NCBI RefSeq assembly: GCF_014195535.1
Contig: NZ_JACIBY010000001.1
Coordinates: 561,748 to 625,747 of the forward strand
Length of the DNA stretch: 64,000 nucleotides
Source: Runella defluvii
GTDB taxonomy: Bacteria > Bacteroidota > Bacteroidia > Cytophagales > Spirosomataceae
Reading direction: 5' to 3'
Shown one piece after another: positions 49,801 to 58,132 of the stretch. The first letter of the stretch is position 1; the number at the start of each line of letters is the position of its first letter. Made by a program: the position numbers and the translations under genes. Below the pieces are notes generated by a model. It ran no database searches, was not told the origin of the DNA, and was given only the letters and a program-made list of their open reading frames with translations.

Positions 49801-50283
49801 GCCTTGGTTGATAAACAGTTCGTTGGCTTTTTTCTCAGGCATCAAATTGCCCGAGTGGCAGACGTAAATATCAAGTTTCCCATCGCTGTTGACGTCCGCC
49901 ATGGTCACGCCTGTTTTCCACGGCCCCGAGCGCCCAGCAGCTCCCGACGGAAGCGTAATGTCCTCAAATTTCATGTTGCCACGGTTGAGGTACAGTTTAT
50001 TATCGCTCATGTTGGCCGTAAAATACAGGTCTTCGAGCTTATCGCCGTTGAGATCGCCCACGGCCACGCCACCACCATTGTAGAAATATTCGTACATCAA
50101 CACGTTGGTATTGAGTCCTTCGTTGATGATGTTTTGAAAGTCAACCCCCGTTTGCTCGGCGGTTAGCTGCGTAAAAAGCGTGGGTTCGTTGGATTCTTGG
50201 GCGCTTTGATTGTTGGGAGAATTGGTACAACCGCCAAGGAAAAGGGCAACACAGGCTATATAAAGAGTAGATGTTAGCTTCAT
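46867..50283 (-). CDS. FG-GAP/VCBS-repeat lipoprotein with ASPIC/UnbV domain
   Basis: 1138 residues. Lipoprotein signal with lipobox LGGC (Cys19). Many FG-GAP calcium-binding blades of the form VAVGDLNGDKLEDLYF are seen from about residue 70 to 560 and again from about 670 to 1130, so two beta-propellers are likely, separated by an ASPIC/UnbV domain (about 580-645, GYQSSVSGVLNFGLG, HVTWPNGKQ). Members of this large Bacteroidota class are surface or periplasmic proteins often linked to SusCD loci. Residues near 371-400 (NTPLPASPLSGGGAK and on) are encoded by an inserted palindromic repeat. It is the last gene behind SusC and SusD. Confidence 0.88.
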   Translation of the reverse strand: MKLTSTLYIACVALFLGGCTNSPNNQSAQESNEPTLFTQLTAEQTGVDFQNIINEGLNTNVLMYEYFYNGGGVAVGDLNGDKLEDLYFTANMSDNKLYLNRGNMKFEDITLPSGAAGRSGPWKTGVTMADVNSDGKLDIYVCHSGNLMPEKKANELFINQGNNAQGIPTFVEQAAEYGLNSMASSTNAYFFDYDRDGDLDLFLLNHNIKSLPVLNESNSAEWIKMNDEVSGSRLFRNDNKRFTDITTQSGINSSPLSYGLGAGIADFNQDGWPDIYVSNDYTIPDRLYINNQKGGFTDQLGQSMGHISQFSMGNDVADVNNDALPDIFTLDMLPEENRRQKLLMAPDNYEKFDMTVRSGFQKQFMRNMLQVNTPLPASPLSGGGAKTSLPTGEGFREGFSEIGQMAGISNTDWSWAALFADYDNDGWKDLYITNGYLRDYTNLDFLKYMNEFQQNATNVTRDDVMKLVQQMPASNVVNYAYKNNKDLTFKNVGMAWGLGQHSNSNGAVYADLDNDGDLDLVVNNINAPAFIYQNDANKKLQNHYLKISLAGSENNRFGIGAKVTIFQKGQPQYLEQMPMRGYQSSVSGVLNFGLGTNATVDSLHVTWPNGKQKRLANLKGDQWLTLNEKDATLNPFKTTTPAPLFQPTSSPIVYQQPSTGFNDFKRQILMVNPQSYVGPCLAKGDVNGDGLEDVFVGGGNGQAGALFLQQKGSSGAAPRFAKKSQPAFEMDAKSDASDAVFFDADGDKDLDLYVCHGGYANFQPNDPLLQDALYLNDGQGNFTKNAAALPSMPVSTSCVRVADVNGDGKPDLFVGGRVVPGSYPETPQSFILSPISGSNGVTFKDVTASIAPEVKKMGMVTDAVWLDLNSDKRPELIVVGEWIPVTVFENVNGKLENKTDAYFYQKYSGWWNKLLVDDFNGDGKMDLVVGNLGLNSQVKASKEQPAELYFKDFDQNGRIDPILCTYIQGKSYPYVTRDELIGQLPIMGKRYTDYKTYADATLQDVFDSSELSGAGHLEATHLATTLFIRGADGKFAPQALPLEVQASPVHALVALDYDKDGKKDLLLCGNQLHTRLRFGHYDANFGVLLHNNGQGKFSYVPQARSGFMLQGEVRSVLSVTNYLFFGINQQGIVSYKSN
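49086..49169. repeat. Palindromic repeat inserted in frame in the FG-GAP gene
   Basis: AACCCCTCCCTAAATCCC at the left and GGGAGGGGGGTATT at the right form terminal inverted repeats, with TCCCCTGTAGGGAGGGA inside. The DNA is far more GC-biased and repetitive than the flanking gene, and the reading frame is kept open through about 28 codons rich in Pro, Gly and Ser. Confidence 0.85.
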
Positions 50284-50307
50284 AAAAAAGTGGAAATCGA
50301 AGGTAAA

Positions 50308-51015
50308 CTAGGTGAATTGACGACAAAATTCAATAATATCTTTTAGGTCTTTTTCATTTCTAAAGTCGGGTCTTTTTTCTTGTAAGTAATTCGTAATCTG
50401 TTTTTTATACTTAGGGAGTATTTTGAAAAGCGATGATTTTGACGCTTTGTAGCAACTGTTGTTTTTGTCAACAAAGTAATAAGTAGTGTTTTTACTAAAG
50501 ACAACATCGCCTTTGGGGTCAAGCTTTTGGACAGAGCCGTTGCCGTTGGAAAAAACGGTAAATGTTCGTATCGAAGAGACTCCTGTTGATTGTTGATATG
50601 CCCCAATTTTTTCCAGATTAGCTAACCTAAATTGCTGTTTTCTACCAAGCCGAACGGACGAAGAATCGTTGGGTTCGATGAACAAGTAACCATATTTGGG
50701 GGCAAAAACAAAGGGTTGTTTCCCTACAATAATCATCTTAATAAGTTGCTCATTGGTGAGTGATAGGGTGTCATTTTGTGTCCCTACAAAGTGAATCTCT
50801 CCTAAAAGCAAGTTATAGTTAAGCTGGGCGTTTGTGTTATTTCCATTATAAAAAATAACCCGTCCTGGTTGAAATTGTGGATAAAGATATTGTACCGAGG
50901 TGGGGATTGCCTTTTTTGGGTCTTCGCCAGCTTTTACCTTAAAAAACTCTTGGGCCTTCATTGGGTGAATGAAGTACAGCATTACCATTACTAAAGATAA
51001 ACAAACTGCCTTCAT
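50308..51015 (-). CDS. Secreted protein of unknown function
   Basis: 235 residues from ATG 51015 (MKAVCLSLVMVMLYFIHPMKAQ, a signal peptide). The mature part is mostly beta strands (YLYPQFQPGRVIFYNGN, LLGEIHFVGTQNDTLSL, YGYLFIEPNDSSSVRLGRK), then a helical C-terminus (SLFKILPKYKKQITNYLQEKR). I do not recognise the family by name, but similar exported proteins with a beta-rich front and a lysine-rich tail are common in Bacteroidota. It lies 22 bases downstream of a glycosyltransferase gene and 24 upstream of the FG-GAP gene. Confidence 0.75.
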   Translation of the reverse strand: MKAVCLSLVMVMLYFIHPMKAQEFFKVKAGEDPKKAIPTSVQYLYPQFQPGRVIFYNGNNTNAQLNYNLLLGEIHFVGTQNDTLSLTNEQLIKMIIVGKQPFVFAPKYGYLFIEPNDSSSVRLGRKQQFRLANLEKIGAYQQSTGVSSIRTFTVFSNGNGSVQKLDPKGDVVFSKNTTYYFVDKNNSCYKASKSSLFKILPKYKKQITNYLQEKRPDFRNEKDLKDIIEFCRQFT

Positions 51016-51037
51016 GGTCAAGCTCAGATTAAGTGGG

Positions 51038-51802
51038 TTATTTTATTTTTCGTAAAATACTTCTTAGTACAATAAGAACGTGGTTCCAAAGCGTTGGTAA
51101 AAAGCCAAAGTGTTTTGATAAAACATTGAACCTGTCAATGAGGGATTTACGGTGTTTTTGTACCGAAATACCTCCTGTGAGGTATTTACATAAGATAAAT
51201 TCTACCAAGTAAGTTTGGCGTGATTTTTTTAAGATGTCAATTTCCCAGCCGATATCAGCACTAAGATTTTGTACATCGTACAATGGAGCCAAAGCCCTTT
51301 TGGCAATAAAAGCCTGATGGCATACTTTCATCCCCAGTGCCATGTCTTGCCAAGTAAGTTGCCGAGGCAGACTGTGGGGCGTCACTTGGGAGCGAAGGCC
51401 AACGGTGGAGCCATCGTTGTTTACAAACAAAGCGTCGCTGTAATAGACATCGGCTTTTGCGGATAGCAGCGGAAACAAGCGTGCAAGTACTTCATTGTCA
51501 TGTATTTCGTCGCCTGCGTTCATAAACCAAACGTACTCACCCGTTGCCAATCCTAGTCCTTTGTTCATGGCATCGTACAAGCCTTTGTCGGGTTCCGAAA
51601 CAAGCTTATTGATGATTGAATGATACGACTGCGCGATGGCCAACGTAGTATCTTTTGACGCCCCATCCACGATTATATATTCGAAAAGGGAGCGTTGGTC
51701 GGGAGCAAGAGAAGCCAAGTTGGCAGATATACTTCTGAGGGTGCGTTCTAAAAAAGCTTCCGCGTTATAAGTAATGGTAATGATAGACAATAGCCGCGTC
51801 AT
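51038..51802 (-). CDS. Family 2 glycosyltransferase
   Basis: 254 residues with the GT-A core: SIITITYNAEAFLERTLRSI at the N-terminus, EYIIVDGASKDTT (first Asp), SEPDKGLYDAMNKGLGLATG and the metal-binding region WFMNAGDEI. This matches WcaE/WbbD-like transferases that add sugars to surface polysaccharides from nucleotide sugars on the cytoplasmic side. No other polysaccharide genes accompany it. A terminator separates it from susD, so it heads its own short unit with the secreted protein gene. Confidence 0.88.
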   Translation of the reverse strand: MTRLLSIITITYNAEAFLERTLRSISANLASLAPDQRSLFEYIIVDGASKDTTLAIAQSYHSIINKLVSEPDKGLYDAMNKGLGLATGEYVWFMNAGDEIHDNEVLARLFPLLSAKADVYYSDALFVNNDGSTVGLRSQVTPHSLPRQLTWQDMALGMKVCHQAFIAKRALAPLYDVQNLSADIGWEIDILKKSRQTYLVEFILCKYLTGGISVQKHRKSLIDRFNVLSKHFGFLPTLWNHVLIVLRSILRKIK

Positions 51803-51830
51803 GAAACGTACATTTTCTCAAAAATAAAAG

Positions 51831-51865
51831 AAAAAATCTACCTCTAAAGCAGAGGTAGATTTTTT
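51831..51865 (-). terminator. Terminator of the susCD operon
   Basis: AAAAAATCTACCTCT pairs perfectly with AGAGGTAGATTTTTT (15 bases, loop AAAGC). Symmetric A and T tails. It lies 27 bases past the susD stop. Confidence 0.92.
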
Positions 51866-51891
51866 CAAATAGGTAACTGCTATGAAATATC

Positions 51892-53745
51892 CTAGTAACC
51901 AGGGTTTTGAACCAACTTGCTGTTACGGTTCATTTCATCGCGGTGAATTGGCAAATAATACATTTTGTCCAACCAAGCACGGTTTTCTTTACCTGGGTCG
52001 ATTTCAAATACTTTGTAGGTGTAATCGTAGCTAGTTGGGTCGTACTTGTAAATTGTCACAGTTTTACCTGCTTTCAATGTACCTGTTACGTTGATACCGT
52101 TGGCTTTACGTCCGAGGGTTGTTGGAGCAATCATCCAACGACGTGTATCGTGGTAGCGTTGTTCTTCCATGTACATTTCGATACGCTTTTCGTTGCGGAA
52201 ACGCTGACGAAGTGCATCGCCCGACTCAGTAAGTGCTGGCATACCCGAACGGAAACGGATTTTGTTGAGCCACGTACGTGCTTCTGCATCTTGACCCAAT
52301 TCGATACACGCTTCAGCGTAGTTGAATATCGCTTCGGTATAACGCAATACAGGCCAAGGAATTTGTTGCCACGTATTTTGATCTACAATCGCAGGGCTAG
52401 GATCTACAAACTTACGAGCATAATAACCCGTGTAGCTACCGTTCCAGTCTTCTACCGACGACTTACGTGTATCCAAACCAAAGAACGGAACTTTTGAGCT
52501 TCCGCTTGAAACTTCGTACGTTCCAGTTTGGATTTGGTTTGCAGGATCTTTTGCTGCTACGTCAGCCGTACGTGGCTTCCAGTTAGAACCATCATACAAG
52601 ATAGAAGCGTAGAAACGTGGGTCGCGGTTGTCGTATGGTTTTGAAGCATGTTCTGCTTTGCTCCAATCAAACTTGCTACCGTCCATCATTTCGTAGTCAT
52701 CCACCATCAACTGAATAGGCGTGTTTCCAGCCCAGTTGTGATAACCGTTAGGGCCGTTAAACAATCCTTGGCGACCACCGTCTTCTTGTTTGGCGTTAAT
52801 GAAATAACGCGCCATCAACAGCTCTTTCTCACCACCGTTTCTTGCCATAGAAATATTATGGTAGTTGGTAGTTCCTTCATCTTTTGACGCGGGAGCCGAC
52901 AAAGTGAGCGCATAGCCATAGCCAGACAAGTCTAATACTGCTTTAGCTGCATCTTTGGCTTTTTGCCAACGGTCAGCTTGACTGCCGCTGGTGTAGCCGA
53001 TTAGCTCAGGCTTTGAAAAACTTGCTAATACTGTTGACTTTGCTTTTGCTTTGGTCATATCGTGCAAATCACTTGCTGCATAGGTAAGTATGCGAGCTTT
53101 GAGAGCCAAGGCTGCTGCACGGTTGGCACGGCCAGACGCCAATGACTTTCCATTCAACAACGTAGCGGCGTCGTCACAATCTTTCGTAATAGCGTTTACG
53201 CATTGCTCAAAGGTACTACGTTCTGCTAAGTAGTCAGCTTCACCTAGTTCGTATGGACGCTCTACAACAGGAAAACCTCCGTAATAGCGTAGCAATTGGT
53301 GGTTGTAATAAGCACGCATAAACTTGGCTTCTCCTTTCAAACGATCAACAAGGGTTGCATCGTTAAATAGAGGTTTTTCAAGTTTGCTAAGTGCTAAGTT
53401 ACAAGCGCGAATACGAATGTACATTTGCTGCCAGCTAAGTGTACCGTTTACCCAACCAATATCGGCAGGGTTTGAACGAGACTCAGTGATGGTTGTAATA
53501 CCGCGACCTGGGTGAGTAAAGAGGGTTTCGTCGGTCAAAGAAGCAAGCATTTGCTCATTAAAACCACCCTGTCCAAACCCTGCATAAATTTCGGTTACAA
53601 AAGCCTCACTTAAAGCCGCATCGGTCCATACCGTCGATTCAGAAAGCTGATCTAAAGGTTTGGTGTTGACAAAGTCGCCATTACAGCCAGAAAGAAATAA
53701 AGCAGCTGAAACGGCAGTGATAGATAAATATTTGAATCCTTTCAT
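51892..53745 (-). CDS. SusD/RagB-family nutrient-binding lipoprotein
   Basis: 617 residues, surface lipoprotein partner of the TonB-dependent transporter. Lipobox FLSGC near residue 20, then CNGDFVNTKPLDQLSESTVW, the TPR-like helical frame (YNHQLLRYYGGFPVVERPYEL, ALALKARILTYAA) and the C-terminal RYTEAIFNYAEACIELGQ with FRNEKRIEMYMEEQRYHDTRRW, all characteristic of SusD. It binds a glycan or other oligomer and closes the SusC pore. Starts 18 bases after susC stops. The ligand cannot be deduced; no glycoside hydrolase gene is adjacent. Confidence 0.95.
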   Translation of the reverse strand: MKGFKYLSITAVSAALFLSGCNGDFVNTKPLDQLSESTVWTDAALSEAFVTEIYAGFGQGGFNEQMLASLTDETLFTHPGRGITTITESRSNPADIGWVNGTLSWQQMYIRIRACNLALSKLEKPLFNDATLVDRLKGEAKFMRAYYNHQLLRYYGGFPVVERPYELGEADYLAERSTFEQCVNAITKDCDDAATLLNGKSLASGRANRAAALALKARILTYAASDLHDMTKAKAKSTVLASFSKPELIGYTSGSQADRWQKAKDAAKAVLDLSGYGYALTLSAPASKDEGTTNYHNISMARNGGEKELLMARYFINAKQEDGGRQGLFNGPNGYHNWAGNTPIQLMVDDYEMMDGSKFDWSKAEHASKPYDNRDPRFYASILYDGSNWKPRTADVAAKDPANQIQTGTYEVSSGSSKVPFFGLDTRKSSVEDWNGSYTGYYARKFVDPSPAIVDQNTWQQIPWPVLRYTEAIFNYAEACIELGQDAEARTWLNKIRFRSGMPALTESGDALRQRFRNEKRIEMYMEEQRYHDTRRWMIAPTTLGRKANGINVTGTLKAGKTVTIYKYDPTSYDYTYKVFEIDPGKENRAWLDKMYYLPIHRDEMNRNSKLVQNPGY

Positions 53746-53763
53746 CGTATTTCTTAGGAAAAA

Positions 53764-56700
53764 TTAGAATGTAACTGATAGACCAGCATTGATAATCCGC
53801 TGTTGTGGATAGTACTGTCCAGAAGATGAGTCTGATTCTGGGTCAAACTCTTTGAATTTGCTGATTGTAAACAAGTTCAATCCGTTAACGTAAAGACGCA
53901 AGTTGTTCATACCCATCTTGTTGGTAAGTCCGAAAGGTAAGTTATAACCCACTTCAAAGTTTTTCAAGCGGATATAGTCACGGTTCTTGAACCAATAGGT
54001 ATTTCCACCAGAGAAGTACTGGTCGCTACGGTTAGCGATACGTGGGTGTACGCTGCTTGGGTTTTCAACCGTCCAACGATCTTTGTACATATCTAACAAG
54101 TAGTTACCGATGTTACCCATTTCACCTGGACTAACGTATTGCTTGGCACCAGTAGAACCTTGGAATAAGATGTTTACGTCAAATCCTTTGTAGCTACCAA
54201 TCAAGCTAATACCTCCTTGGAATTTAGGAATGTTGTTGAACGTTGTACGTACTTGGTCATCAGGCGTGATTTTACCGTCGCCGTTATAGTCAAGGTACTT
54301 CATGTCACCAGGGCGGAGTGTATTTACGATAGCCTTGTAATCAATTTTGTTTTCATTGATTTCTTGTTGGTCTTTAAACACACCATCGTAGATATAAGCT
54401 TGTACAGTGTTCATTGGTTTACCAGTAGTACGTTGCCAATCTGGAGCACCTGGAGCTTCGTCCCAGAACAAGATTTTGTTTTGGGCATATCCTCCATTTA
54501 CGTTTACGCTGTATTTGAACGGACCTGATTGGTTACGGTAGCCAAGGCTAAATTCCCATCCTTTGTTAGATACTTCACCGATGTTTTGAGCAGGCAAGGT
54601 CAAACCTGTTGACTGAGGAACTGACGCGTTTTTGTACCACAAGATGTTGGTACGCTTGTTGTTGAATACGTCAAATTCAAAGCTGATTTTTCCACCCAAC
54701 AATTGACCTTCCAAACCGATGTCAGCATTGTTTGCCACTTCCCACGTGATGGTGTTGTTAGGAACGCGAGTTTCAAACAACGTTTTTGTTTCCGTGTTGT
54801 TGATAATGTAGCTGCGGAAACCGTAGGTTGACAAATACTGGTAAGTAGCAAGTGTTTCAGTACCTGGCAAATATACTTGGTCGTTACCCATTTGACCGTA
54901 TGAAGCACGGAGTTTCAAGTAGTTGAAAACTGGAAGTGATTTCTTGATAAATTCTTCTTCAGAAAGCACCCAGCCCACCATCGCGCCTGGGAAGAAACCA
55001 TAACGTGTTGCTTCTGGGAACATATCAGAACCATCGTAACGCCACAAGAATTCAGCCAAGTATTTTTCTTTGTAGTTATAAGCTACGCGACCGAAGTAGT
55101 TCAAACGAGCACGCTCGAAAGCACCACCGCCGTTGTTTTTCTCCAAGTCACCACCCGCAAAGATTTGGTCAAGGGCAGTAGAAAGGAAGTAACGACGATA
55201 CGCGTTGAAGTTATCTCCTTGAATCGTTTCTTTGTTTGTACCCGCCAAAGCAGTCAAGCTATGACCTCCGAAGGTGCGCTCATACGCGAGAACCCCTCCC
55301 AACAAAACGTTTAGCTGGTTGGTATTGGTCAATGTCAAACGTGGTTCTGCTGGTCCGCGCTTACTAGCAACGAGCTTAGGAGTTACCCCATCTGCTTCAA
55401 AGCCACTTCCACGCTCATACAACGTCCAAGGTGTTTCCCAACGGCGTTGATTTCTTGACAAAACGTCAATAGAGGCGGTTCCTGTAAATTTCAAACCTTC
55501 AACACCAGGGATTTTGATGTCCAATTGGCCATTGGTTTGTAGGTAGTTACGCTTGTCTCTGTCATAACCCGTTGCATTAGTTGTAATGGTTACTGGGTTT
55601 TCACCGTTTTCGATGTCAGGGCCAGGGAGTCCATTTGGCCAGTAAGCAGGTTGATTTGGCTTACCACGCATCAACATACGGAAAATGGCGCCTGCTCCTT
55701 TGGTTGGGAAGAAACGACTTTCCTGACGACCAGTTACCCCCAAATTCACGTTGATGAACTTGTTTACTTTTGCGTCGAGGTTGATACGGAAATCGTACTG
55801 CTTATAACCTGTTGCTGAGTTGATGTAGTTTCCGTCTTGGTTTTGGTAACCCAATGAGGCCAAGTACTTCACGTTATCGCTACCACCGTTTAGTTGTACG
55901 TTGTGGCGTGTCTGTGGCGACCAGGTTTTGAGCGTAGCGCCGTACCAATCAGTATCTGGGTGTCCCCATGGGTCAGAGCCATCGTTGTATTTTTTGAAAT
56001 CATCAGGTTGGTAAGGTGCTTTACGTTGTGCGCCAGCAGCTGTTGTGTAAACCCCTGTCGATTTGTAAGCAGCCGTAGCAGCCGACCATTCTGATGCTGG
56101 TAAACCGTAAATGTCCAAGTCATTCAACATTTCGGCGTACTGAGAAGCATTGGCCAACGATGGAAGTTTCGTAGGCTGAGCCCAACCTTGGTTGAATGAA
56201 TACGAAAGCTCTGGTTTACCCGACTTTCCACGTTTAGTAGTGATCAAGATAACCCCGTTTGCTGCACGAGCACCGTAAATAGCGGCCGAGGCATCTTTCA
56301 AAACGGAGATACTTTCGATGTCGTTAGGGTTGATACGGTCTAAGCCCCCTTCACGACCAGGAATACCGTCAATTACGATAAGTGCGGAGTTGTTTCCTAA
56401 GGTGTTTGAACCACGGATACGAATCCCTGCACCGTCGTACCCTGGCTCACCACTACGGTTGGTAGCAACAACCCCTGGTAAACGTCCAGCAAGTGATTGG
56501 GAAAGGTTAACGGCTGGTGATTTTACCAAATCGCCTCCTTTTACGCTCACAACTGAACCCGTAACGGTTTCTTTCTTTTGCACACCGTATCCAACGACTA
56601 CGACTTCGTTGAGTGATTTTACGTCAACGGCCAAAGTTACATTGACGCTTGAACGGTTGCTTACTGGTACTTCTTGCGAAAGATAACCAATAAATGAGAA

Positions 56701-57024
56701 TACCAACGTGGCATTTTTTTCATCGGTAACATTGATAGAATAAGCACCGTTGATGTCGCTGGATGTACCTACCGAGGTTCCTTTGACCACCACACTTACG
56801 CCAGGCAGAGGCTGCCCTTGCTCGTCTGTGATTTTACCTTTGACGGTAATCGCCAGGTTCCCTGAGTTGCGCTCAGGTTGGAGTTTAGCAAATACCACCG
56901 ATTTGCTTTCTTGACGTGCTTGCCACCGAGTTGCTTCTTGGGCATAACTGCTAATCGTGTTACCCACGAGTAGCATAGCCAGAGGCATTCTTAGCAAACT
57001 GAGTTTGTAGCTCACTTTTGTCAT
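53764..57024 (-). CDS. SusC/RagA-family TonB-dependent outer-membrane transporter
   Basis: 1086 residues. Signal peptide ending SSYAQ (about 28), a carboxypeptidase-regulatory-like domain (about 58-135, VKGKITDEQGQPLPGVSVVVKG in part), the TonB-box-like SLNEVVVVGYG, the plug (GRLPGVVATNRSGEPG, ILITTKRGKSG) and a 22-strand barrel ending in INAGLSVTF with the terminal Phe. It imports oligomers delivered by SusD using TonB energy. There is no N-terminal STN signalling domain, so regulation by an anti-sigma partner is not expected; control probably acts at the promoter in the 500-base upstream gap. Confidence 0.95.
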   Translation of the reverse strand: MTKVSYKLSLLRMPLAMLLVGNTISSYAQEATRWQARQESKSVVFAKLQPERNSGNLAITVKGKITDEQGQPLPGVSVVVKGTSVGTSSDINGAYSINVTDEKNATLVFSFIGYLSQEVPVSNRSSVNVTLAVDVKSLNEVVVVGYGVQKKETVTGSVVSVKGGDLVKSPAVNLSQSLAGRLPGVVATNRSGEPGYDGAGIRIRGSNTLGNNSALIVIDGIPGREGGLDRINPNDIESISVLKDASAAIYGARAANGVILITTKRGKSGKPELSYSFNQGWAQPTKLPSLANASQYAEMLNDLDIYGLPASEWSAATAAYKSTGVYTTAAGAQRKAPYQPDDFKKYNDGSDPWGHPDTDWYGATLKTWSPQTRHNVQLNGGSDNVKYLASLGYQNQDGNYINSATGYKQYDFRINLDAKVNKFINVNLGVTGRQESRFFPTKGAGAIFRMLMRGKPNQPAYWPNGLPGPDIENGENPVTITTNATGYDRDKRNYLQTNGQLDIKIPGVEGLKFTGTASIDVLSRNQRRWETPWTLYERGSGFEADGVTPKLVASKRGPAEPRLTLTNTNQLNVLLGGVLAYERTFGGHSLTALAGTNKETIQGDNFNAYRRYFLSTALDQIFAGGDLEKNNGGGAFERARLNYFGRVAYNYKEKYLAEFLWRYDGSDMFPEATRYGFFPGAMVGWVLSEEEFIKKSLPVFNYLKLRASYGQMGNDQVYLPGTETLATYQYLSTYGFRSYIINNTETKTLFETRVPNNTITWEVANNADIGLEGQLLGGKISFEFDVFNNKRTNILWYKNASVPQSTGLTLPAQNIGEVSNKGWEFSLGYRNQSGPFKYSVNVNGGYAQNKILFWDEAPGAPDWQRTTGKPMNTVQAYIYDGVFKDQQEINENKIDYKAIVNTLRPGDMKYLDYNGDGKITPDDQVRTTFNNIPKFQGGISLIGSYKGFDVNILFQGSTGAKQYVSPGEMGNIGNYLLDMYKDRWTVENPSSVHPRIANRSDQYFSGGNTYWFKNRDYIRLKNFEVGYNLPFGLTNKMGMNNLRLYVNGLNLFTISKFKEFDPESDSSSGQYYPQQRIINAGLSVTF

Positions 57025-57244
57025 AAGAAATTGGGATTATGAATTGATAGATAAAATGAAAAAAATTCGGTATCAGAGAAAATTAATTTTTGGAGTATAG
57101 GACGAAGGGGCTGTAGCTGCCTAAAAACACTCCTCAAGAAGTTGAGTATCAGTGGGTCATAAAGTATGTTTAGATTGATAGATAGGCGTAAGGCGACAAT
57201 AAAATCTCTTACAGAATATAATGTACAAATATATACTGATATAG

Positions 57245-57270
57245 TGCAAAAAACTTAGCTGTTTTTTGCA
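57245..57270. promoter_or_regulatory. Perfect 10-base inverted repeat upstream of susC
   Basis: TGCAAAAAAC and GTTTTTTGCA flank TTAGCT. It sits where the -33 region of the candidate susC promoter would be and is a candidate operator. Confidence 0.45.
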
Positions 57271-57507
57271 AATACTGACTATATTTTGACTAAAAAAGCG
57301 ATTTATTTATAATTTTTGAACAAAATATTCTTAGTTGATTAATATATAACTTTCTTTTGTATTAATATAATCCAATAAAGTTGCTTGAATGTAGCACTTG
57401 ATTGAAATCAGTTTGAGTGTGCAAATAAAAAGTGTTTTTATCCTATTTTTGGTTAAGATACTACCAAAATTGTAAGGAATTTTACCATTAAAAACAGATA
57501 AAACGTT

Positions 57508-57539
57508 TTGTAACAAGTTAACTTTTTGCTGTACTTTTG
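57508..57539 (+). promoter_or_regulatory. Promoter for the zinc-protease-fold gene
   Basis: TTG (57508-57510), 21 bases, TACTTTTG (57532-57539); the ATG at 57545 follows after five bases, so the leader is very short or absent. Confidence 0.65.
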
Positions 57540-57544
57540 CTGTG

Positions 57545-58015
57545 ATGGAAGTCAAAAAGAAAAAGAAGCCTAGCGTGACCGAAAAACGGGTCATTGGCCG
57601 TAATGACATGATAGATTTTCCTGATTTGGGATTAACGAACGTTCGTGTAAAAATTGACACGGGCGCTTATACTTCGTCTATCCATTGTTTTAAGATAAGT
57701 GTGGAAGAAGGGGTACTTTCTTTTTTCTTGCCTGCGCATCGTAGTGAAAAGCACCAAAAATTTACGACTGATCAATTTGAGCTAAAAGCCATCAAAAATT
57801 CGTTTGGCCAGACTGAAATGCGGTATGTCATCAAGACTAAAGTGATCCTTTTTGGCAAAAGCATTAGAACCGAGTTTTCGCTGGCTGACCGCTCTCAGAT
57901 GCGTTATCCCGTGCTTTTGGGGCGGAAATTGCTGCGTAGTCGTTTTTTGGTGGATGTCTCTCTCGAAAATTTATCCTACGATTTTATGCAACGCAAAAGT
58001 AGGACCAAAGCGTAG
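57545..58015 (+). CDS. RimK-associated retropepsin-like protein (ATP-dependent zinc protease family)
   Basis: 156 residues from ATG 57545. After a lysine-rich head it shows VIGRNDMIDFPDLGL, the aspartic-protease-like KIDTGAYTSSIH and a closing RYPVLLGRKLLRSRFLVD. This is the PF05618 family, originally called ATP-dependent zinc protease but structurally retropepsin-like; members are regularly encoded next to RimK-type ligases and may process or regulate glutamate tails. Here the RimK-like gene begins 117 bases downstream on the same strand. Full length for the family. Confidence 0.87.
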   Translation: MEVKKKKKPSVTEKRVIGRNDMIDFPDLGLTNVRVKIDTGAYTSSIHCFKISVEEGVLSFFLPAHRSEKHQKFTTDQFELKAIKNSFGQTEMRYVIKTKVILFGKSIRTEFSLADRSQMRYPVLLGRKLLRSRFLVDVSLENLSYDFMQRKSRTKA

Positions 58016-58053
58016 TTAACAAAAACGTAATATTATCTCAACGTACTTCCTTA

Positions 58054-58061
58054 TAATTTTG
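58054..58061 (+). promoter_or_regulatory. Possible -7 element before rimK
   Basis: TAATTTTG fits TAnnTTTG and lies 71 bases before ATG 58133; no clear -33 TTG. It may allow separate expression of the ligase. Confidence 0.4.
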
Positions 58062-58132
58062 TCACGCAGGAACATAAAACACGAGGGTTAAAGGAAGCCT
58101 TGTGTAGCGTTCCATTGTTTGTCTTTCCAATT

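Larger units (their letters stand above)
57025..57544. other. AT-rich 520-base gap between susC and the zinc-protease-fold gene
   Basis: Holds the susC leader and promoter and the promoter of the divergent gene. On the minus strand TATATTTG (57233-57226) is a possible -7 element, giving a leader of about 195 bases. A perfect inverted repeat lies just upstream of it. A 109-codon minus-strand frame here has no coding character and overlaps the divergent gene. Confidence 0.6.

Noticed and set aside
46867..57024. A complete polysaccharide utilisation locus
   Set aside because: SusC, SusD and an FG-GAP lipoprotein are present, but no glycoside hydrolase, polysaccharide lyase or sulfatase is encoded next to them, and no dedicated regulator is seen.
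57331..57660. A 109-codon minus-strand frame in the susC upstream gap
   Set aside because: It overlaps the start and promoter of the zinc-protease-fold gene and its composition follows the AT-rich spacer.
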